55,033 nucleotides of DNA from an uncultured Lachnospiraceae bacterium (lineage in GTDB: Bacteria > Bacillota > Clostridia > Lachnospirales > Lachnospiraceae), in the NCBI GenBank assembly GCA_947626985.1, contig CANQUG010000018.1, forward strand, positions 1 to 55,033. The letters are read 5' to 3'. Shown here one piece after another: positions 8,596-16,507 of this stretch. The notes below the pieces were generated by a model. The model had not been told where the DNA came from. It saw only the letters and a list, made by a program, of their open reading frames with translations, and ran no database searches. The position numbers were made by a program, and so were the translations under genes. Position 1 is the first letter of the stretch. Each line of letters starts with the position of its first letter.

Positions 8596-9513
8596 ATGAG
8601 AAAATCAGCTCTGGCGGCGCCTGCGCAAAGAAAAAAGCAGTACAAACTGCTCTTTATGGCTCTGCCCTTTATGCTCATTGTTCTGCTGTTTAATTATGTG
8701 CCGATTTTCGGATGGATCTATGCGTTTTTTGATTATCTTCCCGGAATACCGCTGTTTGAGTGCGATTTCATGGGACTGGATTATTTTAAGCTGATTCTGC
8801 GGGATCAGAATGTACTGCGCGTACTGAAAAATACAGCGATCTTTGCCTTGATCAGCATCTGTCTGACTCCCCTTCCCATGCTGTTTGCCATTCTTCTGAA
8901 TGAAGTGAAGAATACCGCTTCCAGGAAATTTATCCAGACCTTTACCACTCTTCCCAATTTCATCAGCTGGGTGATTATTTTCTCTCTGGCCTTTTCCCTG
9001 TTTGCCACAGACGGGCGGGTGACCAACCTCCTGATAAAGCTGGGACTGCAGGCGGAGAATCAGTCGCTTCTGAGCTCCAAAGAGGCGGTATACTGGTTCC
9101 AGACCTTCCTGATGCAGTGGAAGACGCTGGGGTGGAGCTCCATCATTTATTTGGCAGCCATCGCCGGGATCGATCAGGAACAGTATGAGGCGGCCCGGGT
9201 GGACGGTGCGGGTCATTTCCGCTGCGCGGTGCACGTGACGGTGCCGGCTATGATGGAGACTTACGTGGTGCTGTTCATTCTGAATATCGGCAATTTCCTG
9301 AATACCGGCTATGAACAGTATCTGCTTTTCAAGAACGCGGTTACCGCGTCCAATATCGAGGTGCTGGATCTGTACGTGTACCGGATCGGTCTGGAAAACA
9401 TGGATTATTCCTACGGCGTAGCCATCAGTATTCTGAAATCCGTTGTCAGCGTTTCTCTTGTGGTGATCGCCAACCTTGTGGCCAAAAAAGTGCGCGGCAG
9501 CACGGTAATTTAG
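8596..9513 (+). CDS. Carbohydrate ABC importer permease, LplB-type
   Basis: The 305-residue polytopic membrane protein has six predicted helices and the coupling (EAA) motif EQYEAARVDGAGHFRCAVHVTVPAM, cited here by its core EAARVDGAG, which docks onto the ATPase. I start at ATG 8596 because AAAGGAGG lies at 8583-8590; the longer frame from 8542 has no ribosome site and would run through the hairpin and palindrome region. It is followed after 13 bases by the second permease. No ATPase gene is present in this operon, so an ATPase encoded elsewhere, for example the MsmK-like one at 18671, must energise it. Confidence 0.88.
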   Translation: MRKSALAAPAQRKKQYKLLFMALPFMLIVLLFNYVPIFGWIYAFFDYLPGIPLFECDFMGLDYFKLILRDQNVLRVLKNTAIFALISICLTPLPMLFAILLNEVKNTASRKFIQTFTTLPNFISWVIIFSLAFSLFATDGRVTNLLIKLGLQAENQSLLSSKEAVYWFQTFLMQWKTLGWSSIIYLAAIAGIDQEQYEAARVDGAGHFRCAVHVTVPAMMETYVVLFILNIGNFLNTGYEQYLLFKNAVTASNIEVLDLYVYRIGLENMDYSYGVAISILKSVVSVSLVVIANLVAKKVRGSTVI

Positions 9514-9526
9514 AGGAGGGATTTAT

Positions 9527-10450
9527 ATGAAAAACGTCAGTTCCCAGAACAAGATCCATGAGTCGGCGTCCCGCCGGATCTTCCAGGTTTTTAACTATAT
9601 CCTGCTGTATGCCATTACGTTTATCTGCCTTTATCCCTTCTGGTATGTGGTGATCTACACATTCAGCGTGGCGGCCCAGGCGGATATCAATCCGCCGGTA
9701 TTTCTGCCCCGGGGATTTTCCATTAAAAATTATACGGATATTTTTGCCATCAGCGGATTTTTCCATTCGGTGCTGGTGTCCGTGCTGAGGACGGTGGTGG
9801 GTACCTTCACGTCGGTGCTTGCCTGCACCTTCCTGGGATATCTGTTTACCAAGGACGAAATGCCCGGCAAGAAGATCCTGTATCGTTTTCTCATCATGAC
9901 CATGTACATCAACGGCGGGTTGATTTCTACCTATATTGTGATAAAATCTTATGGACTGCTGAACAATTTCTGGGTTTATATTCTGCCGATGCTGGTGTCG
10001 GCGTACAATGTGGTGCTGATCAAAACCTATGTGGAGCAGCTGCCGCCGGCCCTGGAGGAGTCCGCCCGTCTGGACGGGGCGGGCTACGTGACGGTGTTTA
10101 CGAAGATCATTCTGCCCCTGTCCAAGCCCATCATCGCTACGGTGACGGTGTTTGTGGCCGTGGCCCACTGGAATTCCTGGTTTGACAATCATATCTATAC
10201 CAGAGGAGCGGATGATCTGAAGACGCTGCAGTATCTTTTGTACAATTATCTGAATGAGGCCCAGAGAGTGGCCAACCAGATCAAATCGGCCACAGGCGCC
10301 GGAAGCATGGCAAATCTTGTGACGTCCATCTCGTCCAAGGGAGTGCGGATGACCATCACGGTGCTTGCTTCTCTGCCGATTTTCCTGGTATATCCGTTTT
10401 TGCAGAAATATTTTGTCAAGGGTATTATGGTAGGCGCGGTAAAAGGATAA
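9527..10450 (+). CDS. Carbohydrate ABC importer permease, LplC/YtcP-type
   Basis: This 307-residue partner permease has six membrane helices, starting with NYILLYAITFICLYPFWYVV, shown here only as its core LLYAITFICLYPFW, and the EAA loop LEESARLDGAGYVTVF. AGAGGAGGG precedes the ATG. It is 13 bases downstream of the first permease and 19 bases upstream of the fucosidase, so the genes are one transcript. The C-terminus FVKGIMVGAVKG is typical of the family. Confidence 0.88.
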   Translation: MKNVSSQNKIHESASRRIFQVFNYILLYAITFICLYPFWYVVIYTFSVAAQADINPPVFLPRGFSIKNYTDIFAISGFFHSVLVSVLRTVVGTFTSVLACTFLGYLFTKDEMPGKKILYRFLIMTMYINGGLISTYIVIKSYGLLNNFWVYILPMLVSAYNVVLIKTYVEQLPPALEESARLDGAGYVTVFTKIILPLSKPIIATVTVFVAVAHWNSWFDNHIYTRGADDLKTLQYLLYNYLNEAQRVANQIKSATGAGSMANLVTSISSKGVRMTITVLASLPIFLVYPFLQKYFVKGIMVGAVKG

Positions 10451-10469
10451 GGAAGGAGAATGGAGTTTG

Positions 10470-11843
10470 ATGATGGATTTTCTGAAGGAGGCGGCCCGGG
10501 TGGCGCCCTCAAAACGGCAGCTGGACTGGTTTGACCTTGAAATGTATGCGTTTATTCATTTCGGCCCCAACACCTTTACCAACCGGGAATGGGGACTGGG
10601 AACGGAGAAGGAGGAAATCTTCCATCCGGAAAAGCTTGACTGCGATCAGTGGGTGGACGCCATAAAGAAGGCGGGAATGAAGGGAATGGTGCTGACTGCC
10701 AAGCATCACGACGGCTTCTGCCTGTGGCCGTCCCGGTACACGGAGCATTCCGTGAAGAACAGCCCCTTCCGCGGGGATGTGGTGAGGGAGGCCGCCGAGG
10801 CCTGCCGCCGGGGCGGGATCAAATTCGGCTTTTATCTGTCTCCCTGGGACCGGAATTCTCCTTATTACGGTACGCCGGAATATAATGAATATTTTTGCAG
10901 TCAGCTGACGGAGCTTCTGACGGAATACGGGGATATTTTTTATGTCTGGTTCGACAATGCCTGCGGGGAAGGCCCGAACGGAAAGAAACAGACGTATGAC
11001 TTCCGGAGATATTTTGAACTGATCCGCAAATATCAGCCCGATGCGGTGATCTTTAACGACGGCGGTCCGGATGTGCGCTGGTGCGGAAACGAGGCGGGAA
11101 AAGCCCGCCATGCGGAATGGGCCGTGGTGCCCTCCGAGCTGTGCTTCCACGGGGAGGTGCAGACAGGGCCGGGTCCCATGGCGGATGAGGGAAGCCTTTC
11201 CTGGATGTACAATACGGAGGATGAGATCGGCACGATGGCAAATATTCTGTATTCCAGGGGACTTACTTATGTTCCGGCGGAAATCGACATGTCCATCCGT
11301 CCGGGATGGTTCTGGCATCCCGAGGAGGAGCCCCATTCGCTGGAGCGTCTGTTCCACACTTATCTCACAAGCGTTGGCGCAAATGCGTGCCTGCATCTGA
11401 ATATCCCGCCCACCAGGGAAGGGCTGCTGGATGAGAGAGATGTGCGCAGGCTGGCCGAATTCGGGGATATGATCCGGAAGCATTTCGGCACTCCTCTTCC
11501 GGCGAAGGTGACGAAACGGGAGAATACGCCGCCCACCCAGCCGGTCTACCGGATCGAGTTTGACGGGGATGCGCCGGATATCCGCTACGTGGTTTTGAAG
11601 GAGGATATCGCCAGGGGGCAGCGGGTGGAAAGCTTCCTCATTACGGCGGAGACGTGGAACGGCGGGCAGTATCCGCTGTTCCAGGGAACGTGCATCGGGC
11701 ACAAAAAGATCTGTCCCCTCAGGGATCCTTTTGCGCTGCAGAATCCTCTCATCGATGTTGCCGGCGAAAAGATTTCCGCGCTGAATGTGCAGGTGACGGC
11801 GGCACGGGATGAGGTGCTGATGAAATCCGTGGAGGTATATTAA
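10470..11843 (+). CDS. Alpha-L-fucosidase, glycoside hydrolase family 29
   Basis: The 457-residue enzyme shows the GH29 barrel landmarks: FIHFGPNTFTNREWG (about residues 28-42), KHHDGFCLWPS (79-89) and the nucleophile region FYVWFDNACGEGPNG, with Asp162 as the likely catalytic nucleophile. GH29 enzymes release alpha-linked L-fucose by a retaining mechanism. No signal peptide is present, so it acts in the cytoplasm on imported fucosylated oligosaccharides, matching the importer just upstream. TTG 10467 and ATGs at 10470 and 10473 are all in frame; I chose 10470 from spacing to GGAAGGAG at 10451-10458. The acid/base residue cannot be assigned with certainty. Confidence 0.88.
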   Translation: MMDFLKEAARVAPSKRQLDWFDLEMYAFIHFGPNTFTNREWGLGTEKEEIFHPEKLDCDQWVDAIKKAGMKGMVLTAKHHDGFCLWPSRYTEHSVKNSPFRGDVVREAAEACRRGGIKFGFYLSPWDRNSPYYGTPEYNEYFCSQLTELLTEYGDIFYVWFDNACGEGPNGKKQTYDFRRYFELIRKYQPDAVIFNDGGPDVRWCGNEAGKARHAEWAVVPSELCFHGEVQTGPGPMADEGSLSWMYNTEDEIGTMANILYSRGLTYVPAEIDMSIRPGWFWHPEEEPHSLERLFHTYLTSVGANACLHLNIPPTREGLLDERDVRRLAEFGDMIRKHFGTPLPAKVTKRENTPPTQPVYRIEFDGDAPDIRYVVLKEDIARGQRVESFLITAETWNGGQYPLFQGTCIGHKKICPLRDPFALQNPLIDVAGEKISALNVQVTAARDEVLMKSVEVY

Positions 11844-11854
11844 GACGCGGAAAC

Positions 11855-11938
11855 AAAATCAGGTTTTTTCAATCCTTTTGCAGTCCGGGGGAACGGTGAG
11901 CATTTTCTCGCAGAAATAAAATCAGGTTTTTTCAATCC
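11855..11938. repeat. Two 21-bp direct repeats, 63 bp apart
   Basis: An identical 21-base sequence beginning AAAATCAGGTTTTTTC occupies 11855-11875 and 11918-11938, with similar flanking bases (GCGGAAAC / CGCAGAAAT), so a segment of about 63 bp seems to have been duplicated. Neither copy forms a terminator hairpin by itself. Confidence 0.65.
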
Positions 11939-12101
11939 CTCAGCGGGCGGTTTTTTCGCAAAATTGAAAAATTTTCAGTGGCATTTTCTTTTCAGTGTGG
12001 TAAAATGGATGAAAAGGCAGAAACTATGATTTCTGCCGGAACTGAAAATCTGCAGGCGGCCGGGGCTGAGCCGCTTTCGGCCGGATTATAGAATTATGGA
12101 A

Positions 12102-12141
12102 GGGGATTCCTTCTTTCTCATGGAAGAGGAATCTCCTTTTT
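12102..12141 (+). terminator. Rho-independent terminator in the gap after the fucosidase
   Basis: GGGGATTCCTTCTT (12102-12115) pairs with AAGAGGAATCTCC (12124-12136) with one bulge, followed by five T. The rest of the 11844-12397 gap, apart from the direct repeats at 11855-11938, contains nothing I recognise; an in-frame extension of the next gene up to 12191 lacks a ribosome site and protein-like composition. Confidence 0.65.
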
Positions 12142-12397
12142 AAATGGAGCGAAGTCTGCGGAACCAGGAGCCTTATATACTCTTTGGGATTTGTTCCTGG
12201 CCAGAAGATGGACAACGATTCGTGTAATACGGATACGGATCGGTCCATATAAAAAATCCGATTATGGTCGCTGCAAGACAATGATAAACAGAATACCGGC
12301 TGATTTGCATAGGAAAAAAGAGACTGCGGATGACAGCAGGGATGGGCTGGAGTTCTATGCTGATTTTGATGATATAGATATTTATGGAGGGAAAAGT

Positions 12398-13114
12398 ATG
12401 GGAGACGCTGCTTCTTTGCATAGGATTGCTGTGATATCGGATACTCACGGGATGCTGAGACCGGAGGTGATTCAGATACTCCGGTCGGCGGAGCTGGTTC
12501 TTCACTGCGGGGATTTTGCCGATCAGGGGGTATTTGAAAAGCTGAAGAATATAAAGAAGATGACGGCAGTGCGGGGGAACTGCGACGGCGGCTGGGCGGA
12601 GACGCTGCCGGAGGAGACTCTTTTTGAGCTGTATGGAAAAACGATCTATATGATTCACAATAAGAAGAAGGTCACCCGGAAAGCCGAAGCGGCGGATCTG
12701 ATCATTTATGGGCATTCGCACAAATATAAGGAAAAGTCGGAGGATGGAAAGCTGTGGCTGAATCCGGGCAGCTGCGGGCCGCAGCGTATGGGCAGGCCGG
12801 CCACTATGGCAGTGCTGGAGTTTGACGCCGGGTCGGGACGCATGGAGATTCAGCGGATTGATCTCACCGGAGATACCGGGCAGGAACAATCCGGGGAGCT
12901 CTTTCAGCCGGATCTCCGGTCGGGAAATCTGCGGGAAGCGGTGGAACTGGTGGTTGCGGACCTTCAGAAGGGAAAGACTGTTGATAAGATTATAAAGAAG
13001 CGGAAGCTGAGCCGGGAACTGACGGAGCAGATCTGTCAGATTTATTTTACCCATCCCGGAGTGGACGTAGATGGTGTGCTGAACAGGATGGAACTCAGAC
13101 GGGAGCTGCTGTAA
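12398..13114 (+). CDS. YfcE/MJ0936-type metallophosphoesterase with C-terminal extension
   Basis: The first about 160 residues are a calcineurin-like phosphodiesterase of the YfcE family: IAVISDTHGML (metal ligands D and H), LHCGDFAD, VRGNCDGG, YMIHNKK and IYGHSHK followed by LNPGSCGPQR. These enzymes bind two metal ions and hydrolyse phosphodiesters; the natural substrate is usually unknown. At 238 residues it is longer than the usual 155-185. The extra C-terminal 65 or so residues (NLREAVELVVADLQKGK onward) are helical and look like a small separate domain I do not recognise. ATG 12398 has GGAGGG nine bases upstream; the longer frame from 12191 was rejected. Confidence 0.82.
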   Translation: MGDAASLHRIAVISDTHGMLRPEVIQILRSAELVLHCGDFADQGVFEKLKNIKKMTAVRGNCDGGWAETLPEETLFELYGKTIYMIHNKKKVTRKAEAADLIIYGHSHKYKEKSEDGKLWLNPGSCGPQRMGRPATMAVLEFDAGSGRMEIQRIDLTGDTGQEQSGELFQPDLRSGNLREAVELVVADLQKGKTVDKIIKKRKLSRELTEQICQIYFTHPGVDVDGVLNRMELRRELL

Positions 13115-13120
13115 AGCTGC

Positions 13121-13260
13121 GCTGCTTTTACGGGAAAAAAGTAAAGTTGTTTTGTCTTTGTGGGAAAAAATAAAGCCGCTTTGTTTTTGCTGAAAAAAGT
13201 AACGTTGCTTTGACTTTGCTGAAAAAAGTAAAGCCGCTTTGCCTTCGCCGGAAAATTTTT
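13121..13260. repeat. 29-bp tandem repeat array, five units, with two alternating variants
   Basis: Units start at about 13121 (partial), 13146, 13175, 13204 and 13233 (degenerate), with a 29-base period. A typical unit reads GCCGCTTTGTTTTTGC then TGAAAAAAGTAAC. Units 2 and 4 begin GTTG and units 3 and 5 begin GCCG, so the array probably grew by duplicating a two-unit block of 58 bp. It fills the space between the phosphoesterase stop and the promoter of the AspRS gene. Confidence 0.8.
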
Positions 13261-13261
13261 G

Positions 13262-13289
13262 TTGATTTTGGCAGAGGATTTATTATAAT
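13262..13289 (+). promoter_or_regulatory. Putative promoter of the aspartyl-tRNA synthetase gene
   Basis: TTGATT (13262-13267) and TATAAT (13284-13289) are separated by 16 bp and lie about 43 bases upstream of the ATG at 13332, immediately after the tandem repeats. Confidence 0.6.
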
Positions 13290-13331
13290 ATTAGAGAGTT
13301 GTATTTTAAAGGCAGAGATGGAGGAAAAATA

Positions 13332-14666
13332 ATGGACAGGACATATATATCCGACGTGAAGGACAGGCTTGGGGAGCGCATCAAGGTGCAGGGATTTGTG
13401 GAGAATTTCCGCAACAGCAAATCCATGGCTTTTATCGTTCTGAAGGATATTACAGGGAAGCTGCAGATCACCATTGAGAAGGAGAAGAGCCCGCAGCTTC
13501 TGGAAAAGCTGGATCAGCTCACCGGCGATTCCGTGATTACGGTGATCGGAACGGTGATGGAAAATGAGTACGTGAAAATGGGCGGAATGGAGATGATTCC
13601 GGAGGATCTGATTCTGGAGAGCATTGCGGAGGCCCTTCCCATTGTGCGGAAGACCATTCCCGCCACGAAGAAGAAAAAAGCCCTGGAGCGCTCCAGCATT
13701 GACCAGAGAATCGACTACCGCTGGATCGACCTGAGAACAGACGAGAATCAGATGGTGTTCAAGGTGCAGACGGTTCTGGTAAACGCCATGCGCCAGTTTC
13801 TTCTGGAGCGGAATTTTATTGAGATTCATACGCCCAAGCTCATCGGCGCGGCCAGTGAGAGCGGTTCCGATGTGTTTGAGGTGAAATATTTTGACAGGAA
13901 TGCCTATCTGGCCCAGAGTCCCCAGTTCTACAAGCAGATGGCCATGGCCAGCGGATTTGAGCGGATTTTTGAGGTGGGTCCGGTGTTCCGGGCGGAGAAA
14001 TCCTATACCAGCAAGCATACCACGGAGTTTACGGGCTTCGATCTGGAGTTCAGCTACATCGAGTCCTTCCGGGACGTGATGAAGATGGAGGAGGAGCTTC
14101 TGAAGGCCGCTCTGAAGGCCGTGAAGGAAAAATACGGAGAGCAGATTCAGGAGATGTTCGGCCTGGAGGTGATCGTGCCGGAGACGCCCTTCCCGGTGGT
14201 TACCCTGAAGGAACTGTATCAGGGTCTGGAGGAGGATTTCGGATATACCGTGGATGATTCGGAAAAGGGAGATCTGACCACGGATGCGGAGCGTCTCAGC
14301 TTTGAATGGACGAAGAAGCATTTCAATCATGAATTTCTGTTTGTGACGGATTATGACGCTGAGAAGAGAGCGTTCTATCATATGAGGGACGAGGCGGGCG
14401 TGCCCATGGGCTACGACCTGATCTGGAGAGGTGTGGAGATCACCACCGGCGCTCAGAGAGAGCATCGCTATGAGGTTCTGAAGGCTCAGGCCGACGAGAA
14501 GGGACTTACCGAGGATGTGAAATTCTATCTGGAGTTCTTCCGGTACGGATGTCCTCCTCACGGCGGCTTCGGACTGGGTGTGGACCGTCTGACCATGCTG
14601 CTTCTGGGACTGCATATCAAAGAGGCCATGTTTATCTTCCGCGGTCCCAACAGACTGAATCCGTAA
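13332..14666 (+). CDS. aspS: Aspartyl-tRNA synthetase, archaeal/eukaryotic type, possibly acting on tRNA(Asn) as well
   Basis: The 444-residue class IIb synthetase has an N-terminal OB anticodon-binding domain (residues about 1-105) and a catalytic core with YRWIDLRTDENQ, LAQSPQFYKQ, GPVFRAEKS, ITTGAQREHRY and motif 3 GFGLGVDRLTMLLLG. It lacks the large insertion domain of bacterial AspRS, which marks it as the archaeal type. Several clostridia carry this type as a non-discriminating enzyme that charges tRNA(Asn) with Asp for later amidation. In the OB domain the segment GFVENFRN lacks the Trp seen at that site in discriminating archaeal enzymes, which favours relaxed specificity, but this is inference. 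An AsnRS is not excluded by sequence alone, although motif SPQFYKQ and overall length suit AspRS. GGAGG precedes ATG 13332. Confidence 0.8.
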   Translation: MDRTYISDVKDRLGERIKVQGFVENFRNSKSMAFIVLKDITGKLQITIEKEKSPQLLEKLDQLTGDSVITVIGTVMENEYVKMGGMEMIPEDLILESIAEALPIVRKTIPATKKKKALERSSIDQRIDYRWIDLRTDENQMVFKVQTVLVNAMRQFLLERNFIEIHTPKLIGAASESGSDVFEVKYFDRNAYLAQSPQFYKQMAMASGFERIFEVGPVFRAEKSYTSKHTTEFTGFDLEFSYIESFRDVMKMEEELLKAALKAVKEKYGEQIQEMFGLEVIVPETPFPVVTLKELYQGLEEDFGYTVDDSEKGDLTTDAERLSFEWTKKHFNHEFLFVTDYDAEKRAFYHMRDEAGVPMGYDLIWRGVEITTGAQREHRYEVLKAQADEKGLTEDVKFYLEFFRYGCPPHGGFGLGVDRLTMLLLGLHIKEAMFIFRGPNRLNP

Positions 14667-14737
14667 AGAATGTGATGCAGAATTTCGATCATCGTATTGT
14701 GATATGCAGGGTTCCAACAGACTGAAGCCCTGAAGAA
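14643..14737. repeat. Duplicated 3' tail of the AspRS gene
   Basis: The 28 bases ending the AspRS gene (14643-14670, encoding the last residues GPNRLNP and stop) recur 67 bases downstream at 14710-14737 with four mismatches, including a second in-frame stop. This looks like a small tandem duplication after the gene. Confidence 0.6.
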
Positions 14738-14762
14738 AGCGTTCAAAAAGGAGGGAATGAAC

Positions 14763-15293
14763 ATGAACGAAGTTATAAAAGCGCTCCAGGAGAGAAGCTC
14801 TACCCGCGGCTATACGGAAGAGAAGCTCACGAAGGAAGAACTGGACACGCTGCTGAAGGCGGGCCTGCAGGCTCCCACAGCCGCGAACAGACAGGAGATT
14901 CACATTTCTGTGGTGGATGGAAGCAATCCCATCCTGGCGGAGGTGGAGGAGGAGAAAAACCTTCTCCGGAATCTTCAGGATCCCAAACACAATTTCTATT
15001 TTGAGGCTCCTGTGGTGCTGATCATAAGCGGCGACAGAGCTTTCCACTGGAGTTCGGTGGATGCGGGAATCGCTGTGGAGAATATTGCCATTGCCGCCGA
15101 GGGAATGGGACTGGGCAGTTTGATTATCGGCTGCGTCAAGGACGCTCTCACAGGAAAAAAGAAAGAGTATTTTGACAAAGCGCTGAAGGTTCCGGAGGGA
15201 TATGATTACCTGATCGCCATTGCTGTGGGACATAAGGCGGTGTCCAAAACGCCTCACGAGTATGACTGGGATAAAAATGTAAGTTTTGTATAA
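14763..15293 (+). CDS. Nitroreductase family protein (FMN-dependent)
   Basis: The 176-residue protein has the nitroreductase fold: the FMN phosphate-binding start RSSTRGYTEEKL, APTAANRQ, GIAVENIAIAAEGMGLGSLIIG and a C-terminal GHKAVSK segment. Such enzymes use NAD(P)H and FMN to reduce nitro groups, quinones or other oxidised compounds in the cytoplasm; the true substrate is unknown. Two ATGs are six bases apart; 14763 is better spaced from GGAGG at 14750-14754 than 14757. It stands alone between AspRS and a terminator. Confidence 0.85.
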   Translation: MNEVIKALQERSSTRGYTEEKLTKEELDTLLKAGLQAPTAANRQEIHISVVDGSNPILAEVEEEKNLLRNLQDPKHNFYFEAPVVLIISGDRAFHWSSVDAGIAVENIAIAAEGMGLGSLIIGCVKDALTGKKKEYFDKALKVPEGYDYLIAIAVGHKAVSKTPHEYDWDKNVSFV

Positions 15294-15320
15294 AAAGAAA
15301 ATTGCGGTGTGAGAGGATTT

Positions 15321-15376
15321 CCGGAAGAAGGGAAAGGGACGTGTGGGTGGCCATGCGTCCTTTTTTCTTCTTCCGG
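15321..15376 (+). terminator. Nested Rho-independent terminator after the nitroreductase gene
   Basis: The inner stem pairs GGACGTGTGG (15337-15346) with CCATGCGTCC (15351-15360) and is followed by six T. An outer perfect 10-bp pairing, CCGGAAGAAG (15321-15330) with CTTCTTCCGG (15367-15376), encloses it. Confidence 0.8.
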
Positions 15377-15462
15377 CAAAGGATTCCGTTCAAAGTTTCT
15401 CAGCGGGAAAATTTTTTAACCCCAAAATCACAGATGACTGATGAAAGAACAAAGGAGAGCTT

Positions 15463-16242
15463 ATGGAAAAGAAATTGAAAATATCCCCCAGAAATATGGC
15501 GATCTTCCTGCTGGCGGCGGTGGCCGTGATTTCCGTGATCTTTTCGCGTACGGCTTCTTCGCCGGAGTTTCATGAAGATACCATCACGTCCCTGAATGAA
15601 AAGAAAATTACGGTTACGGAGCTCACCGCGGCTACTGCACTGGCTTCCGTGGCGATTGCGGCAGTGCCGGGAGATTCCACCACGCCCATTTCCACCCAGA
15701 TTTCAGAGCTGAGCTCCAAGCTGCTTCTGGTGATCAGCGCCATCATGCTGGAGAAATCTCTGGTGTGCGTGCTGGGGTACGTGACCTTTCTCTGGATGGT
15801 TCCTCTGGCCTGCGTGCTGGAAATCATCTATATTTTCAAAAAGAAGAAGATTCTGCAGAAGCTGGCGGTGAGCTTCTGGGTGCTGGGTGTGGTTATGTAT
15901 CTTCTCATTCCCACCAGCGTGAAGATAGGCAACTTTATAGACGACACCTTTAAGGTGGACCAGACCATCGAGGCGGCCAAGGAGGCGGCCGGCGAGATCG
16001 GGGAAAACGTGGATGAAGAAAGCGGGGAAGAAGAGGAAGAGAAGGGAATCGGCGACCGTATCGCAGATTTCGGAAACAGTCTTGTGAGCGGGTTCTCCGC
16101 CTCCTTCGGAAGTATGGAAAATGCGGTGGGGAATCTGATGGATGCTATAGCGGCGCTGCTGATTACCTCCTGTGCCATACCGGTTCTGGTTCTGCTGATT
16201 TTTGTGTGGATGTTTAAGATTGTGATTGATAATCTGAAGTAG
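15463..16242 (+). CDS. Uncharacterised membrane protein with acidic central segment
   Basis: I do not recognise this 259-residue protein. It has an N-terminal hydrophobic helix (MAIFLLAAVAVISVIF), a Thr/Ser-rich external segment, three to four helices between about residues 85 and 150 (CVLGYVTFLWMVPLACVLEI, IFKKKKILQKLAVSFWVLGV as parts), a charged stretch with VDEESGEEEEEKG around residue 185, and a last helix at the C-terminus (AIPVLVLLIFVWMFKIVI). The middle contains VDQTIEAAKEAAGEIGEN, likely amphipathic. AAAGGAGAG precedes the ATG. It is alone between a terminator and the promoter at 16387, so context gives no function. Confidence 0.65.
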   Translation: MEKKLKISPRNMAIFLLAAVAVISVIFSRTASSPEFHEDTITSLNEKKITVTELTAATALASVAIAAVPGDSTTPISTQISELSSKLLLVISAIMLEKSLVCVLGYVTFLWMVPLACVLEIIYIFKKKKILQKLAVSFWVLGVVMYLLIPTSVKIGNFIDDTFKVDQTIEAAKEAAGEIGENVDEESGEEEEEKGIGDRIADFGNSLVSGFSASFGSMENAVGNLMDAIAALLITSCAIPVLVLLIFVWMFKIVIDNLK

Positions 16243-16386
16243 GGGACGCGCCGGGGGAAGTCTTAAATTGCCTGATGATTCCGGTTGGGCAAATTCTTAA
16301 ACGGACTGGTGCATCCGACTGGAAGAAGCAAGACTGATGATTCAGGTCGATAGAAATAGGATTGGCATCTGTGGTCAGTAGAAATA

Positions 16387-16415
16387 TTGTATTTTGTTCA
16401 GGAGTTTATTATAAT
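16387..16415 (+). promoter_or_regulatory. Putative promoter of the metallo-beta-lactamase-fold gene
   Basis: TTGTAT (16387-16392) and TATAAT (16410-16415) are 17 bp apart. Upstream, around 16262-16300, TTGCC and GGCAA arms form a weak hairpin without a T-run; nothing else was recognised in the 16243-16507 gap. Confidence 0.6.
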
Positions 16416-16507
16416 AAAGTGCGGGTACACTGGAACTTTCATGGGATTCTTTTTGCAGCTTCCGTGGTTTCAGAGGATAAATGCCGAAAGGGAGGGTTAC
16501 ATTATTT

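Noticed and set aside
6933-8678. 581-codon minus-strand frame opposite the first binding protein
   Set aside because: It crosses the intercistronic hairpins and has shadow-like composition.
12191-12397. N-terminal extension of the phosphoesterase
   Set aside because: The added 69 residues have no family counterpart and the ATG at 12191 has no ribosome site, whereas GGAGGG fits 12398.
13128-15257. 709-codon reading frame on the minus strand
   Set aside because: It runs antisense through AspRS, the nitroreductase gene and the 29-bp repeats. Its composition is Leu/His/Arg-rich and it has no domain, so it is a shadow of GC-biased third positions in the real genes.
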